A DNA stretch of 64,000 nt from Homalodisca vitripennis (lineage: Eukaryota; Arthropoda; Insecta; Hemiptera; Cicadellidae), in contig NW_025777489.1 of the NCBI RefSeq assembly GCF_021130785.1, forward strand, positions 62,001-126,000, read 5' to 3'. Both the position numbers and the translations under genes were made by a program. The notes under the pieces are model-generated. The model was not told the origin of the DNA and made no database searches. It saw only the letters and a list, made by a program, of their open reading frames with translations. Of this stretch, positions 1 through 11,020 are shown in pieces; within the stretch, counting starts at the first letter, position 1; each line of letters begins with the position of its first letter.

Positions 1-1060
1 AGTGACATGCTTTATTAACCATTTTAAATAGCATATTTTTATAAATTAGTCTCCTACTTGTTTACATTTTTATTACACATGGTTTTAACAATATCACAGA
101 ATTGTGATGAAATATTAAGCAGGAAAAGTGAATAGACATACATTCTTTTGTTAAATGAACCGTTATGTCTGGTGTGTGTGTGTGTTCACTATTACCGGAA
201 TAGTAACCTTTGCGGAACCTGTGGAGAAAGGTAAGATATGTTGAAGACATTAAACCTTTTGGACGGTACTTCCTCTCTGTTTCAGCCTCTTATCTAATGC
301 CCGGGCTATCCGGAACACATTTCTAACCCTGCCTCCGAAACTCTTCCTTGTGTTAAGTTACAAATGGTCACGTGATTTAACTTATACAGCACAAAAACAT
401 TAAATGTGGTGAAATGTTAGGACACTCTTCACTCATTTTTACTAACGACTATTTTAATCAATGTGGAGTAAATTATAAAATCTAGACTTCTGTATAACTG
501 TTAAATTGCTGTGTAATCTATAAACAATTATTTATTCTCAATATATACATATTCTCTGCATTTATTGGTTAACCAATAGATAAAACAAGCAATATACCTC
601 ACAAACGGTAATAAGTATTAATAGTTTATAAAATAATAATATTTTCGTGAATATTAACAACAGGTTTTATAAATTATTTTTCCTCATCGTTAGCGCAATA
701 CATAGTTTCCCCACCCATTTTACCTTTTATTACAGAACTGAAAAATTCAATACCGCGATTGAAATTGTGTATTGTTTGCTAGTTGAGAAAAAAATGTTTT
801 ATTTTTAGCTTGAATTATTTATTAACATTTAAATTGAGTTTTTTAATAAATGTAGATTTATAATGAAAACCAAACGGTGTAGTTATTAATTTTATTCATT
901 CATGTTATGTACCTGATGCAAAATTATCAGGAAAATGTAACATTATATCTTCCTATATATTTAATTTTTGGATCTGCATAAATAACTTTCTCCGTTTTAG
1001 ATTATTCAACCACGATTTTTTAAGATAATATCTTCTAGCTGTAACTCTATTTATACTCTA
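1..1060. other. AT-rich DNA, no gene seen
   Basis: No recognisable gene or element. A small GC-richer patch lies at about 285-350. On the minus strand 250-357 is open for 35 codons with a basic composition (ARALDKRLKQRGS), but it is too short to assign. Confidence 0.5.
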
Positions 1061-1062
1061 TT

Positions 1063-1107
1063 GTATGTATGTATGTATGTATGCGGTATGTATGTTAGGT
1101 ATGTATC
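1063..1107. repeat. GTAT tetranucleotide repeat
   Basis: Tandem GTAT units, first uninterrupted and then broken by GCG and TAG insertions. A simple, decaying microsatellite. Confidence 0.9.
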
Positions 1108-1280
1108 TGTATAAGTTTACAGAGTTTACAAATGACTTTATTTTCAATAAAATTTTCAAAACGTACAATGTCAGGTGCTCACAGAGCACGTTTGACTAAA
1201 TATGTAGTGTACTAGTATTAAATTTCTATAACACTTACTATCATTTTAAAGTTGGTAAAATAGTACAGTCTCTTTTTAAA

Positions 1281-1430
<150 letters not shown>

Positions 1431-2112
1431 TAAAATTTGATTGAATTAGGCATTTCGTTATGAACAGAAGTATTTTGTTTTTTGTATGTTATACTTGATT
1501 ATTGTAAATAGTTCTATTTTTATTAAAAACAAAAAGGTATAGTGTTTTGTTTTGTTTGGGTTCTGAGCTATTTTATTAGTATAGTTAGTAGATTAGTACA
1601 TTGAAATGTATAAGGTTTGGCATAAAAGCACATCTTTTTAGTTTTTATTTTTTGTTTGTTATATCAAAGTAGAGTTTTTCATGATAAACCAATGCTCCTG
1701 AACTCATTTTATTTTTAATGGTTATAATTATTGTGATGGAACCCTTAAATGGGCTAATTAGTAGCCTTAGGGGCCCTATTATTTTCCATTTGGGGTCAGC
1801 CTGGTTCTTAGAATACAATCACGTTGCGTCGCCTCATTTGAACTAGTTTTCCTTAGATTTAGATTTATCCTAAACGTTTTATATAGTTCAGTTTTTAACA
1901 ATATTTATGGTCGTTAAAATATATTTTGATTTATTTTACTATATTAAATATATTTTCACATTCTTAGCACATACATTACACTTTGGGGATAGGTATATTT
2001 ACTTATCTGTTATATTACCAGACTTTTTTCTTTAAAAGTTCTCTATCACAGAAATTAACAACGTAAACATATTTTATAGTTTTATATTTTTATTGTTACT
2101 TTCGTAGAAAAG

Positions 2113-2122
2113 CAGCATTGTA

Positions 2123-2210
<88 letters not shown>

Positions 2211-2220
2211 TACAATGCTG
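2113..2220. repeat. 108-bp perfect palindrome with (TA)n core
   Basis: A 13-base arm CAGCATTGTACTG at the left edge is followed by an uninterrupted alternating AT/TA run. The exact reverse complement CAGTACAATGCTG closes it at the right. The symmetry axis falls between 2166 and 2167. Every base pairs with its mirror base, so the strand could fold into a 54-bp hairpin or cruciform. The non-AT arms separate it from the ordinary (TA)n tracts elsewhere in the window. Confidence 0.95.
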
Positions 2221-3316
2221 ATTATTAATATATATAATTTTAATAGCTCAATTAATACAAAATATGTTGGTAATATAGACGGGAACCAAGGTATTATACG
2301 TAACCATCACATGGGTCGCGTAGTTAAGAATGTAGTGGTTAAGTTGTTCAAAAAAAGTTGAAGATGTAATTAATTTAGAAATTTTGACGTGGTCGGTGAT
2401 ATGATAATTGTTCAGTGGCTAACATTTTAACTTATTACTATAAAAATAATGTATTCCATAATCATGCTACCTTAGTAATGCAGGTTATTATTTGAATTTA
2501 GTATCCAAATAATAGAATAAATTATGTGTTTAACACTTTCAACAAGTGTGATATTTATTATATGCAGTTTTTATCATGTTGATATAAAATTATACAATAT
2601 AATAACCCTCACAATTCAAATTGTCTGAATTAATATTCTTACATTTATGTAGTAAAAATAACCAAGAATATCTTAAAATTCACTATAGACGGTTATGTTA
2701 ATTTTTATGAATTATGACTAACGAATGTTCCAAATATATTGAATAAATTTTTTAATAGAAACTGAAAGATAAATCTTTTACGTGTAATAATTGTGAGCAC
2801 ATTTTCAGTATTCTTTTTTAATACACAACAGTTTTGTTTTTTTAATATTCACTGCTTTAGGTTTATTTCAGTTGAAAAAAAAACTGAGTCATCACATTAA
2901 GCTACGACAATGCTGAAAGACAGATAAAAGGTATCATTATACGTACCTGATAAAAAAGACGTACCTAATAAAAAATTTAAATACAAGCTACGTTATGAAT
3001 GTTAAATAACAAATGTACAACCATATATTTAATTGTAAATACATAAATGGTTCCGAGAAATTACATGTACTATAGCTTTGTTTATGTGCAATATACTGTT
3101 TCTCAAGTACATTTTTTTGCTCAAGTAGTGTTTTTTAAGTACAAATTTCTAAACAATTTTCAATTATGACAAAATAATAGTGTAAATAACTCAAAGTTTT
3201 CGTTGTTCTTCTCTTATTGTATTCACTATTATCTCCTTACAAACTGGTACGAAGTAATGTATTTGGGCAGTAAAAGGACATTTCACTTAAATACGAGTTA
3301 AACTAAAAAGACGTAA
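2221..3316. other. AT-rich DNA, nothing recognised
   Basis: No open frame of note, no repeat pair found and no RNA-gene signature seen. Confidence 0.5.
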
Positions 3317-3454
3317 GTAGTAGTTTATTCCGGAAAGTGTACTGGAGCAACCAACATAAAAAACTTATCTGATGATAGAGGCTATGATATGTATGGTCAT
3401 TACAGAAATTATAGCCCACCCTCGCTGTGCGCGCCCATTTCCACCGTTATCTGA
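3317..3454 (+). pseudogene. possible piggyBac-like transposase relic
   Basis: An open stretch of 45 codons between in-frame stops, with no start codon at its head. It reads VVVYSGKCTGAT near the start and RGYDMYGHYRNYSPPSLC later. The spacing resembles the catalytic region of piggyBac/PGBD transposases, where a 'VYTGK' block is followed by 'KGY..xMDNYYxSPxL'. The aspartate of the DN(Y/F)Y motif is replaced (GHYRNYS). Local base composition is GC-richer than the flanks. I could not follow the homology convincingly upstream or downstream, so it may be a chance match or a short degraded fragment. Confidence 0.25.
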
Positions 3455-4435
3455 TAATGTTTCCATATGTTCTGCGGACCTAGAACGTCTCCATTAAAAC
3501 GATAGGCGTAAGTTTATTTCTTGTAATAAAGCGTCTGTTATTTTGATCTTTGAAATACTATTTTTAACTGAAAATGTATCATGTTTGTTTTGTACATACT
3601 ATACGAGGCATATTCCAATCCATATCTTGTTTTATCTGGTTAAATATGAATTCTTAACACTAAATGACAAATTTACACGAAAGAGGTAATTGTATAGAAC
3701 ACCCCAGACATTCGCAATATCTTGAGTAGATGGAAAACATAAAAGAAATTTGAAAAAGTGGACTTAATACTTTTATTGGATTTAACCTAATTTATTAATG
3801 AAAAAAGAAAACCTCACTATTCACCGAGTTTTTATTCAAACATAATCATTAAAAATTAAACCAATAATGCCTGAAAAGCATCTGTAACTGTTTCCATGAG
3901 ATAATAAAGATAAAAATAATATTGTCTCATAAACTCAATATGATTACTTAATTGTTTTATGATGTATTGAAAAACCTCAACAGAATCGGAAAATACTAAA
4001 TATTAATCTATCAATATCTTCTAATACTAATTGAATCTAATGACAAATATCTTAGATGTGTAGTACTATACGGATTCTCCAATACTTTTTCTAAAGCTGA
4101 ATTTTATTGGAAATTTGGCATAAGCCATGACATTTCCTTGAAAGTATGACGTCAATTTTAAAAGTATTAATCAATGGCATTATTTTATCGTACGGATCTA
4201 TGGGAGAAGGAATCCAAATGGCCTCTGAAAAAAGTATAAAAATACACACAACTCTTATGAAAATTATCCTTACTATTCTGTAGGATAATCATGTTTAATG
4301 AGAAACAATTTAATGTTCACAGCGATTCTTATTCTCTTTCACATGAAACGTAGCTCACATAATCCGTAAATGGCACGTTCTGCTGTGATTGAATGCTTTA
4401 CATTTTAGTAACTCTCTGTAGCACATAGATGCTAC
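3455..4435. other. AT-rich DNA, nothing recognised
   Basis: No gene, element or strong hairpin seen. Confidence 0.45.
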
Positions 4436-4439
4436 AGTT

Positions 4440-4615
4440 CATTTTATGCAAATAATAAACGTTTTAAATGGGTTGAATGGCTGGAAAACAGAGAATAGGA
4501 GTTATCCTATGTTAAATACGCCCGAGTTCCATCCCTCCATTTTTATCCATTATAAACTAAACCCAGTTTGCCTCAATTTAACTCACACAATATAATAATA
4601 TAGGCTTACAATTTA
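4440..4615 (+). repeat. dispersed repeat A, copy 1
   Basis: Aligns by eye with 40625-40810 in the same orientation. Shared landmarks in order: a TTTTA..GGG(TT)GAATGG-like start, GAGTTCCATCCC / GAGTCCCGTATTCCATCCC, CATTTTTATCCAT / CATCTTTGTCCAT, AAACTAAAC, and TCACACAATATAATAATA / TTACACTGTATAATATTA. Strongly diverged with indels, non-coding, family unknown. Confidence 0.6.
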
Positions 4616-4639
4616 ACAAAAGCGTGCAAGCATAACAAG

Positions 4640-5990
4640 AAAACCATTGTTGTTTGGTATATAGCCTTTTAATGGATGGGCTGAAATTTTTTCATTTACA
4701 CTATATGTACGTATTAATGATAGTTCAAAAGTGAGCTTACACGTAGCCATGAAATTTCATATGAGGTTTAGTTTTTACATATCAAACAAGTTGGATAATG
4801 GTACATGATTTACATGAGGAGTAGCGAAATACTATTTTAATTGTTTAACAATGATGGCAAGAAGAAAATCTAAGAATGAAAAATCTTTAAACAGACTTGT
4901 GTATGGTCATATGACATTTTAACATGTGATATTCGGTGTACCGGTTGGTGAAACCTTCGTTAGATTCTATTGGATCCTTCAATACACCTTTATATTGATT
5001 TATGTATTATAAAAAATAGCAAAATCAAACCCTTTTTATACATTTCGATTTACAAACGAGTTTTTCAGCACTAAGATATATTTAGTGTATTTTATTAATT
5101 TCTAAAATAAATAAATAAGTAAAATTTACACAAATAGGTTATTAAACGTTAATTTTAAGGAAAATAAAACAAAAAAGTTAAGTTTATTGTGACAGAGTTG
5201 TATTTTATCAGTGTACATTAGTTAGTATTTAATTTTGTGATTAGTTTTGTTTTGTGTTTTTATTTATACTTACGATATTTTGAGGATCTTTATTGTGTTT
5301 TAAATAAATACGTAACTATTCTTTTGTACTTTATTAATTTTCTTTCCATATAAAAATATTTGCGTTTTAAATACTTTTGTAACTATTGTCAGATTCTAAT
5401 ACATTTTCAGAAAACTTGATTTCTTAATAGAAAACAGGTGTTTTCAATGCTTTTGTTTTTAATATTCTTGATATCTTGTATTAAAATTCTGCCAAATACT
5501 CCAATATAATATCACCACAGTCATTGCCATTAATTTTGTGTATTTTCGTTAAATTCTTGTTTGTGATTATTTTGTTTTACTTTATTTTCATGAATTTGAA
5601 TGCATTTATTGTTTAGTAACTGAAGGAAAGTTTTAAATTATGAAACGATGTTAGAACAGCTTTTTTAGTTTAATATTGAAAGATATACACAAATATTTTC
5701 TGATTTAGTTATAGTTTATGAATAGGTTTTACTATGTGGGTTTTATGTTTTCTTTAAATCGTGTTGTCAATAATATGGTTTTTATATCCATTTTTGACTG
5801 ATTGACATTTTATTATTCTAAATTACTTCCTCTTATTTCATCAAGCATTGATCATTCATATTCTGTTTATTAATGATTTAAATGCAGCTATGTGGTGTTT
5901 TCAAAGATGGTTAGAATAATTATTAGAAGATCTGCTTTTTTATTCTTAAAAAAATTTTTATTTTTTGTGATACCTAATAATGCTTGTGCA
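4640..5990. other. AT-rich DNA, nothing recognised
   Basis: T-rich plus strand with many short T runs. No element was identified. Confidence 0.45.
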
Positions 5991-6090
5991 ACAGGTGTAA
6001 TGCAGAATGGGTCCCCGATGATAGATATACTCCGAGGCGAAACGTTTCAATGGATGATTTATTTTCATTTCATTTCATTTTCATTTATTT
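5990..6090 (+). mobile_element. candidate retroelement 3' end with (TTTCA)n tail
   Basis: A GC-richer segment (6000-6045) containing GGGTCCCCGATGA and CCGAGGCGAAACG runs into repeated ATTTC units (about 6060-6090). A unique 3' sequence followed by a short tandem pentamer is how many insect non-LTR elements and their SINEs end. A similar ATTTCATTTCATT tail closes the LINE at 7.5 kb. No coding remnant is visible upstream, so the family is not assigned. The GATGA...GGCGAAAC strand also resembles the hairpin modules described in the findings. Confidence 0.35.
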
Positions 6091-6540
6091 ATCTCATTTA
6101 CATATAATAAAAATATGTGATAATAATATACAAGAGAAGGTACCCACATGGGCAAAAGCCTGTGTGTGAGAACCGAATCCATCTTCACTCGAGTTTGCAA
6201 TCACAATAATTCTAATATATAATGTAAATTTTAGAACAAAATTACAATTGTAGGATTTAAAGATAACTAAAAATAACTAAATAGTAAACATACTCTGTTT
6301 GGATGCATATTAACTAAATTCAAGCAGTGTAAAAAGTAATAATTTAATCAGTTATGATAATGGAACGACATGACAAAGATGCAGCAAATTCTAGTATATG
6401 AAGTTTTATGGCTATAAGAAGTAAGACAACATACGGGATATGCTTAAAGAGTGCCCAAGAAACCTTATTTTAAGACCTATAAAAAGGAAAAGAAAAGAAA
6501 AACAAAAAGATAAACAGAAACGAATCATTTTAATGTTGTC

Positions 6541-6679
6541 GACACACACGACGCACACACACACACGCGCACACACACACGCGCGCGCACACACACGCAC
6601 ACACACACGCGCGGACACACACACGCGCGCGCGCGCGCGCGCGCAAACACCACACACACACACACACACACACACACAG
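6541..6679. repeat. mixed (CA)n/(CG)n tract, Z-DNA-prone
   Basis: Alternating purine-pyrimidine DNA for most of about 140 bp, with blocks of CA and CG. The longest pure CG block is 21 bases at 6624-6644. CG-rich alternating tracts are the strongest known Z-DNA formers, and such CpG density stands out in this AT-rich region. It abuts the inverted end of the LINE fragment on its right. The open frames across it on both strands are low-complexity artefacts. Confidence 0.95.
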
Positions 6680-6689
6680 ATAATTAAGA

Positions 6690-7256
6690 ATGCTCGCACA
6701 TGTCCGTCACCAAGGTATTCACAAACTATATATAAATATCATCGCAGTAATTATCACTCGGCACGAACATATCACTCAGAGTAGATAGAAGTGAGTATAG
6801 CGTTTGCACCACTCCTCCCCAATGCAATTAACCAGTTCATTAACTTCTTTTTGTACGCTTCGACTTTAATGTTCCAATTTTTCTCTCAGTTCCAATGGTA
6901 AATTTTGGTAGATTATGTGTAGAACGTAGAAAGAATTTGTTTTATTTATAGACTTAGTATAACGTGCTGTGGCGATACCAATATTCAATCTATGCCTTGT
7001 GTTGTATGCATGTTCCACTTTCTCTAAAAATGAAAATTTATGTTTGAAACCGTACAAAATCAAAACTTTTAGGAATAGTTGTCTAATATCAAGAATCATA
7101 AATAAACGAAACAAATTTTCTGATGGGAACCTCCTTGGTTTTTTGAGACCAGCTTTCATAATAGACTTTTGAGTAATTTGTAATGGTTTTATTAATTTAT
7201 TCCTTATTTTATATCGCTTATAAATTATTTCGCTTATTATTATTATAAATTTTTAT
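6690..7256 (-). mobile_element. non-LTR retrotransposon, C-terminal ORF2 relic (inverted)
   Basis: Read on the minus strand, an open frame without a start codon runs from about 7253 through KLIKPLQITQKSIMKAGLKK, PRRFPSENLFRLF and IRQLFLKVLILYGFKHKF. It continues through HAYNTRHRLNIG to LPLELREKLEH (stop near 6866). A frameshift then restores KVEAYKKKLMNWLIALGR, which ends at TGA 6774-6772. This order (RT thumb 'LQK.II', 'YNTR.R', 'Y..LP.E', 'KKKL..WL') is the conserved C-terminus of Jockey/CR1-type LINE ORF2 proteins. An in-frame TAA lies at about 7256-7254, where homology stops. The shorter minus-strand ATG frame 6866-7159 is only its middle part. Not functional. Confidence 0.85.
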
Positions 7257-7507
7257 ATCGTTTAGTTATTTTAATTTTGATTATGATTTGTTTCCTTTGT
7301 TATTTTCAATGACCTTATGTTCTATGATATTATTTTAAATGTTTGTTTTCTATAAACTGTTTATATTTATACTTTTTCTTTCAGTTATAGTGTTCTTTTA
7401 AATTAATTTCTATATGTTTTAATTATCGTATATTATTTTGAGGTTAAGTTTAAGATCGTAATTTATAGTCCTAACTTTGACTCAAATAAAGACTAATTTC
7501 ATTTCAT
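7257..7507 (+). mobile_element. LINE 3' UTR and tail, plus strand
   Basis: T-rich non-coding sequence ends in ACTCAAATAAAGACTAATTTC and a short ATTTC repeat. It contains an AATAAA-type signal about 10 bases before the tail. This is the form of a LINE 3' terminus in plus orientation. It begins exactly where the inverted coding fragment to its left stops, so the two halves may be one twin-primed insertion (see findings). Confidence 0.6.
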
Positions 7508-8049
7508 TAGTGTGTTAAGGGACTATGCCATATTCTAAGCACACAGCACTCTCATTAGCGTCTTACGAGAATACTACATAGAAATAGTTGTATTATACTT
7601 CGTATAAATCAAATTAAGGCAAGTGACTTTGATGTATCATCGAATTCCTTCCAAATTACAAATGTATTCTTTTTCACTCGAATATCTTAGGTGTAATTTC
7701 ACTAAAGTTTACCACCATTTGGTACAAAACAAACCACGGCATTCATAACAGATAAAAATATTATTTAATAATTGTATACATATAAAATGTATAGACTTTT
7801 CAATACGAGAGAAGAAATTGCATTATCCCACTTCTAGTCTAACTTCTCTTGACATCAAAACCAAATACAAAGGAATTGTGTGGAACTCCAGCTTCAAAGT
7901 GAAAGGACATCAATGAATGTATCGAATTCTTCCCACTATAAGACGGTTTGTACCATACAGCACTTTCACTCTTATAAATGACACTAACAATGCAATTCAT
8001 GAAATTCAGGAGTGGTAGGCATTCTAAGCCGTATATTAATAATAATAAT

Positions 8050-8190
8050 AGTTTGTTTGAAGGTTGTTTTTTACGATCGAAGGATTGTGAAGGAAACAGG
8101 ATTTTTCCGGACATTTGCTATCTTTCAGTGAAACAAGAAATCAGTAACACTACGCTTCGAGATCTGCAATCTGATCTCTTCTTCAGGTAA
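8050..8190 (-). repeat. dispersed repeat B, copy 1, with hairpin module
   Basis: On the minus strand: CTGAAGA (8186-8180), then stem GATC-containing arms GAGATC / GATCTC (8178-8173 and 8164-8159, 8-base loop), then CGAAG. It is followed by CAAATGTCCGGAAAAATCC and TTCCTTCACAATCC. Copies at 30285-30400 and 57650-57770 share the same order. Non-coding in appearance. The minus-strand open frame 7839-8114 that starts inside it has no recognisable protein features. Confidence 0.6.
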
Positions 8191-9480
8191 AGAACTAACC
8201 TAATACATAATTACAAACTAGGTTAAAATAAACAAATCTTACCAAAGCGTTGTGGCACACCTTCGTCAGGAATCACAACCTACATGTTGTTTGTCATATT
8301 CACTGCAGTATTCTCTCTCTGCGTCATCCTACACATAGATTTGAAACTATCACGTAAATAATCAAACAATCATGATAGTTCCTGGATTATTTAATTCAAA
8401 TATTTTTATTTGACTTTTTTATGTAAAGTTCATAATTTTCGTTCAGCCATTAAGTTTTAGAGTTAAAAATTTGTAGTAGATATTGAATTTCTGTGTTGAT
8501 ACCAAACGATGAATGGATATAGACGTAGTTAATGGTAAAATATTACCACTTGAAATCAGTAAATGTATCAATCAGTCAACGTTATAGTGAATAGTCACCA
8601 CGTATTTTAATATTACTTATTAATTAAATATTTAATCGTGGATTTGATACATAAAGTTCAAATCTTAATATCAGCTTAAGAAATATAAGTAAAGTTAAAA
8701 GGTTAATACAGATTCATAGCACATAGGTACTATGTATTTGCTAAAAGATGAGTGTAAACATTTGTAAAGTAGATAATTTTATTGGATTCCAATCTTAAAT
8801 ATAATTTCTAATTTTCGATTTTGAATGTTATATTAAATATGTCTCCAATAAAAAAACATGTCATGGGCAGTTATTTATGAGTTGCATCTAAATTACGCAT
8901 AAAAGTTCGTATAGAAAATATCTATATAGAATACTTTCTTGATAGTTGAATTTTTGTGTGCTTAAGTTTGTGACGGATTGCAGTTAATTCACTCAGCATC
9001 AACGAGTCCTTGGTATTTACCACTATTCTAAAACCTTATCTGAACTACTTTGAAAGTAAATGGTACACAGGTTAACTGTCCTCTACATTGGTTTACGGGC
9101 ATGCGTGTGTCCATTTGTCGATAAATAACTGAATTTGTTCACTGATCTCAGAGAAAACAAAAGTGTATTTACAATATTCGAGGATTCATATATGGCCCCC
9201 ACGTCTAGCGAAGCAGAATGGATTATTTATGCTATAACAATAGTTAATTATATAATTTCCTTAAATAATAATATTAAAGAAATAATTTTATTCATACGCT
9301 GTGAAACAAAACGTGATCATGTTATTCAAACATTAAGGTAAAACATTTCTAATATTGAATTGTACATTTTCAAGAATGGGAATATTCCTTCATTTTCCTG
9401 TGAAAATTGCTAAAATGAGTACATTTTTTAAACAAAAACTTGTGTTCAATTTTGGTAATAGAAATGAACCAAGACCAGAG
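8191..9480. other. AT-rich DNA, nothing assigned
   Basis: Contains a 68-codon plus-strand frame at 9135-9341 (middle reads MAPTSSEAEWIIYAITIVNY). It resembles nothing I know and could be chance. Confidence 0.4.
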
Positions 9481-9520
9481 CTAGGCCCCAGAGTCATCAC
9501 ATGCTGAACTATTGAAAGCT

Positions 9521-9540
9521 TGCGGCTGGTTGCGGCTGGT
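9521..9540 (+). repeat. perfect 10-bp tandem duplication
   Basis: TGCGGCTGGT occurs twice in immediate succession inside a GC-richer patch (9470-9660) of unknown nature. Confidence 0.9.
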
Positions 9541-9959
9541 TCCAGCGGATCCAACTTTCTCTATCACAGTTTGATCGCTTTAAGATTGCCTCAGCTAACT
9601 TCCACTACTTCATTATACATCCTCCAGTGGCCGAGAGTACTGGATAACGTAATCACTGTAATATCTTGATGTAGGCCTTGGTTGTGTTATCTCAATAAAT
9701 ATATTCCGATAAAATTTCACTAAATCAGGGTTATCTTTGTTTATTTGGCTAAGTAATTTTCTAAAATAGATAAAACAAATGAGAGTTTATTGATCTTACC
9801 CGTCTGACAATAAGATCAACAAGTCAATCTCTACTTCATTATTCATACAATACAACTACAAGAAAGTATTTGGGGTTAACGAAACAGTGTGGGTGAGCGA
9901 GCAGTGAAAGTTATTACTGATGTTTATTGACTTTATTTTAATAAATCATATTCTTTCTT

Positions 9960-10170
9960 AAGGAAATTCAGTTAGTTTTATGAAGGGTATAAAATTAATC
10001 TACTTCAAAGATAAATCTGAAAGCTTTAGATTAACATTGACTTTGTTGTAAACTGCCCGTTGCAAAGTTATCTTAAAAATATTTTTAAGTTTCATTCAAT
10101 TTCTTGACGTAAACAAATTTTAACTTAAGGCCCTTATTATTGGATATACATTAAAACTTCCCCCGACTAA
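9960..10170 (+). repeat. dispersed repeat C, partial copy
   Basis: Aligns with 17990-18190: AAAATTAATCTACTTCAAAGATAA / GAATTAATCTTCTTCAAGGATAA, AACTGCCCGTTGCAAAGTTATCTT / AACTGTCCGTTGTAAAGTCATCTT, and ATTATTGGATATACATTAAAACTT / ATTATTAGATATCTATTAAAACTT. It is colinear with the left part of the 18-19 kb tandem duplication, so that sequence belongs to a dispersed family. Confidence 0.65.
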
Positions 10171-10199
10171 AATATAATAAACCTTACAAAGCTACATTA

Positions 10200-11020
10200 G
10201 ATGGCTACTAAATCTTCTTTGAACACGTCGTTTATAAAAATAAGAAAGTTTTGAAATGCTGAGATTATCGTACTTGAATTCTTCCTGAAAACGTGAAGAA
10301 TCACCCCAATATAACTTTATGGTCATGCAACTTATGCAATTGAATTATTTAAACACCACAATAGGCCTATTCGTATTTCAAAAATAATTATTTTTATAAA
10401 ACCATCTTAGTTGGCCTTTTTGGAAAAAAGTAGGGTTCTCAAAACTGAATATATAAATACTGTAATCACTGTGATATCAGAAATATCTTATACCGGATGA
10501 AAATTGCAATGGCAAAAATAGTGATCTAAAGACCTGTAAATGTAAATATATTAATTGGGTCGGATTTGAGAGGCAAACTCAACCAATGTATTGTAACCTA
10601 AAATGGAAACCAAACGCTATTTTATTAAAGCTTTGTAGCTATTAACTATGAACACTGTAATAATATGAAACCAAAATATGCCTACTTCCGTTTCAATACT
10701 ACATATAACATCACCATGTATTACGCCATAAATGCTTTAACTGAAAAAACTAAGTATTTCAACTTTAGGGATTATTTCAAACCGGGTTATGGTAATTTAA
10801 TTGTTATTGAAATTTAAAGAACTATTTTTTTAAATCATAGATTTTTAAAACTAAAATATTTCGCTGGTACCTAAATTCTAGAAGCTCTTTGCTTATTGGA
10901 GTTATTTATAAATTTAAAAACAAACAATTCAATAATATAGTCTATATTTCTGTAAAAATATAACAAAATAAAAAAAAAATTATGGTTGCCTGTAAAGTCG
11001 GTTTTACGGGCGAAGATTTT
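10200..11020. other. AT-rich DNA, nothing recognised
   Basis: No element or gene signature. Several A and T homopolymer runs. Confidence 0.45.

Noticed and set aside
250..357. 35-codon basic frame on the minus strand in a GC-richer patch
   Set aside because: Too short and without recognisable homology or splice context.
6150..6200. GAACCGAATCC string as a tRNA B box
   Set aside because: No matching A box or cloverleaf could be formed around it.
6412..6784. Cys/Val/Arg-rich and His/Thr-rich frames on both strands
   Set aside because: They translate the CA/CG tract and show no protein features.
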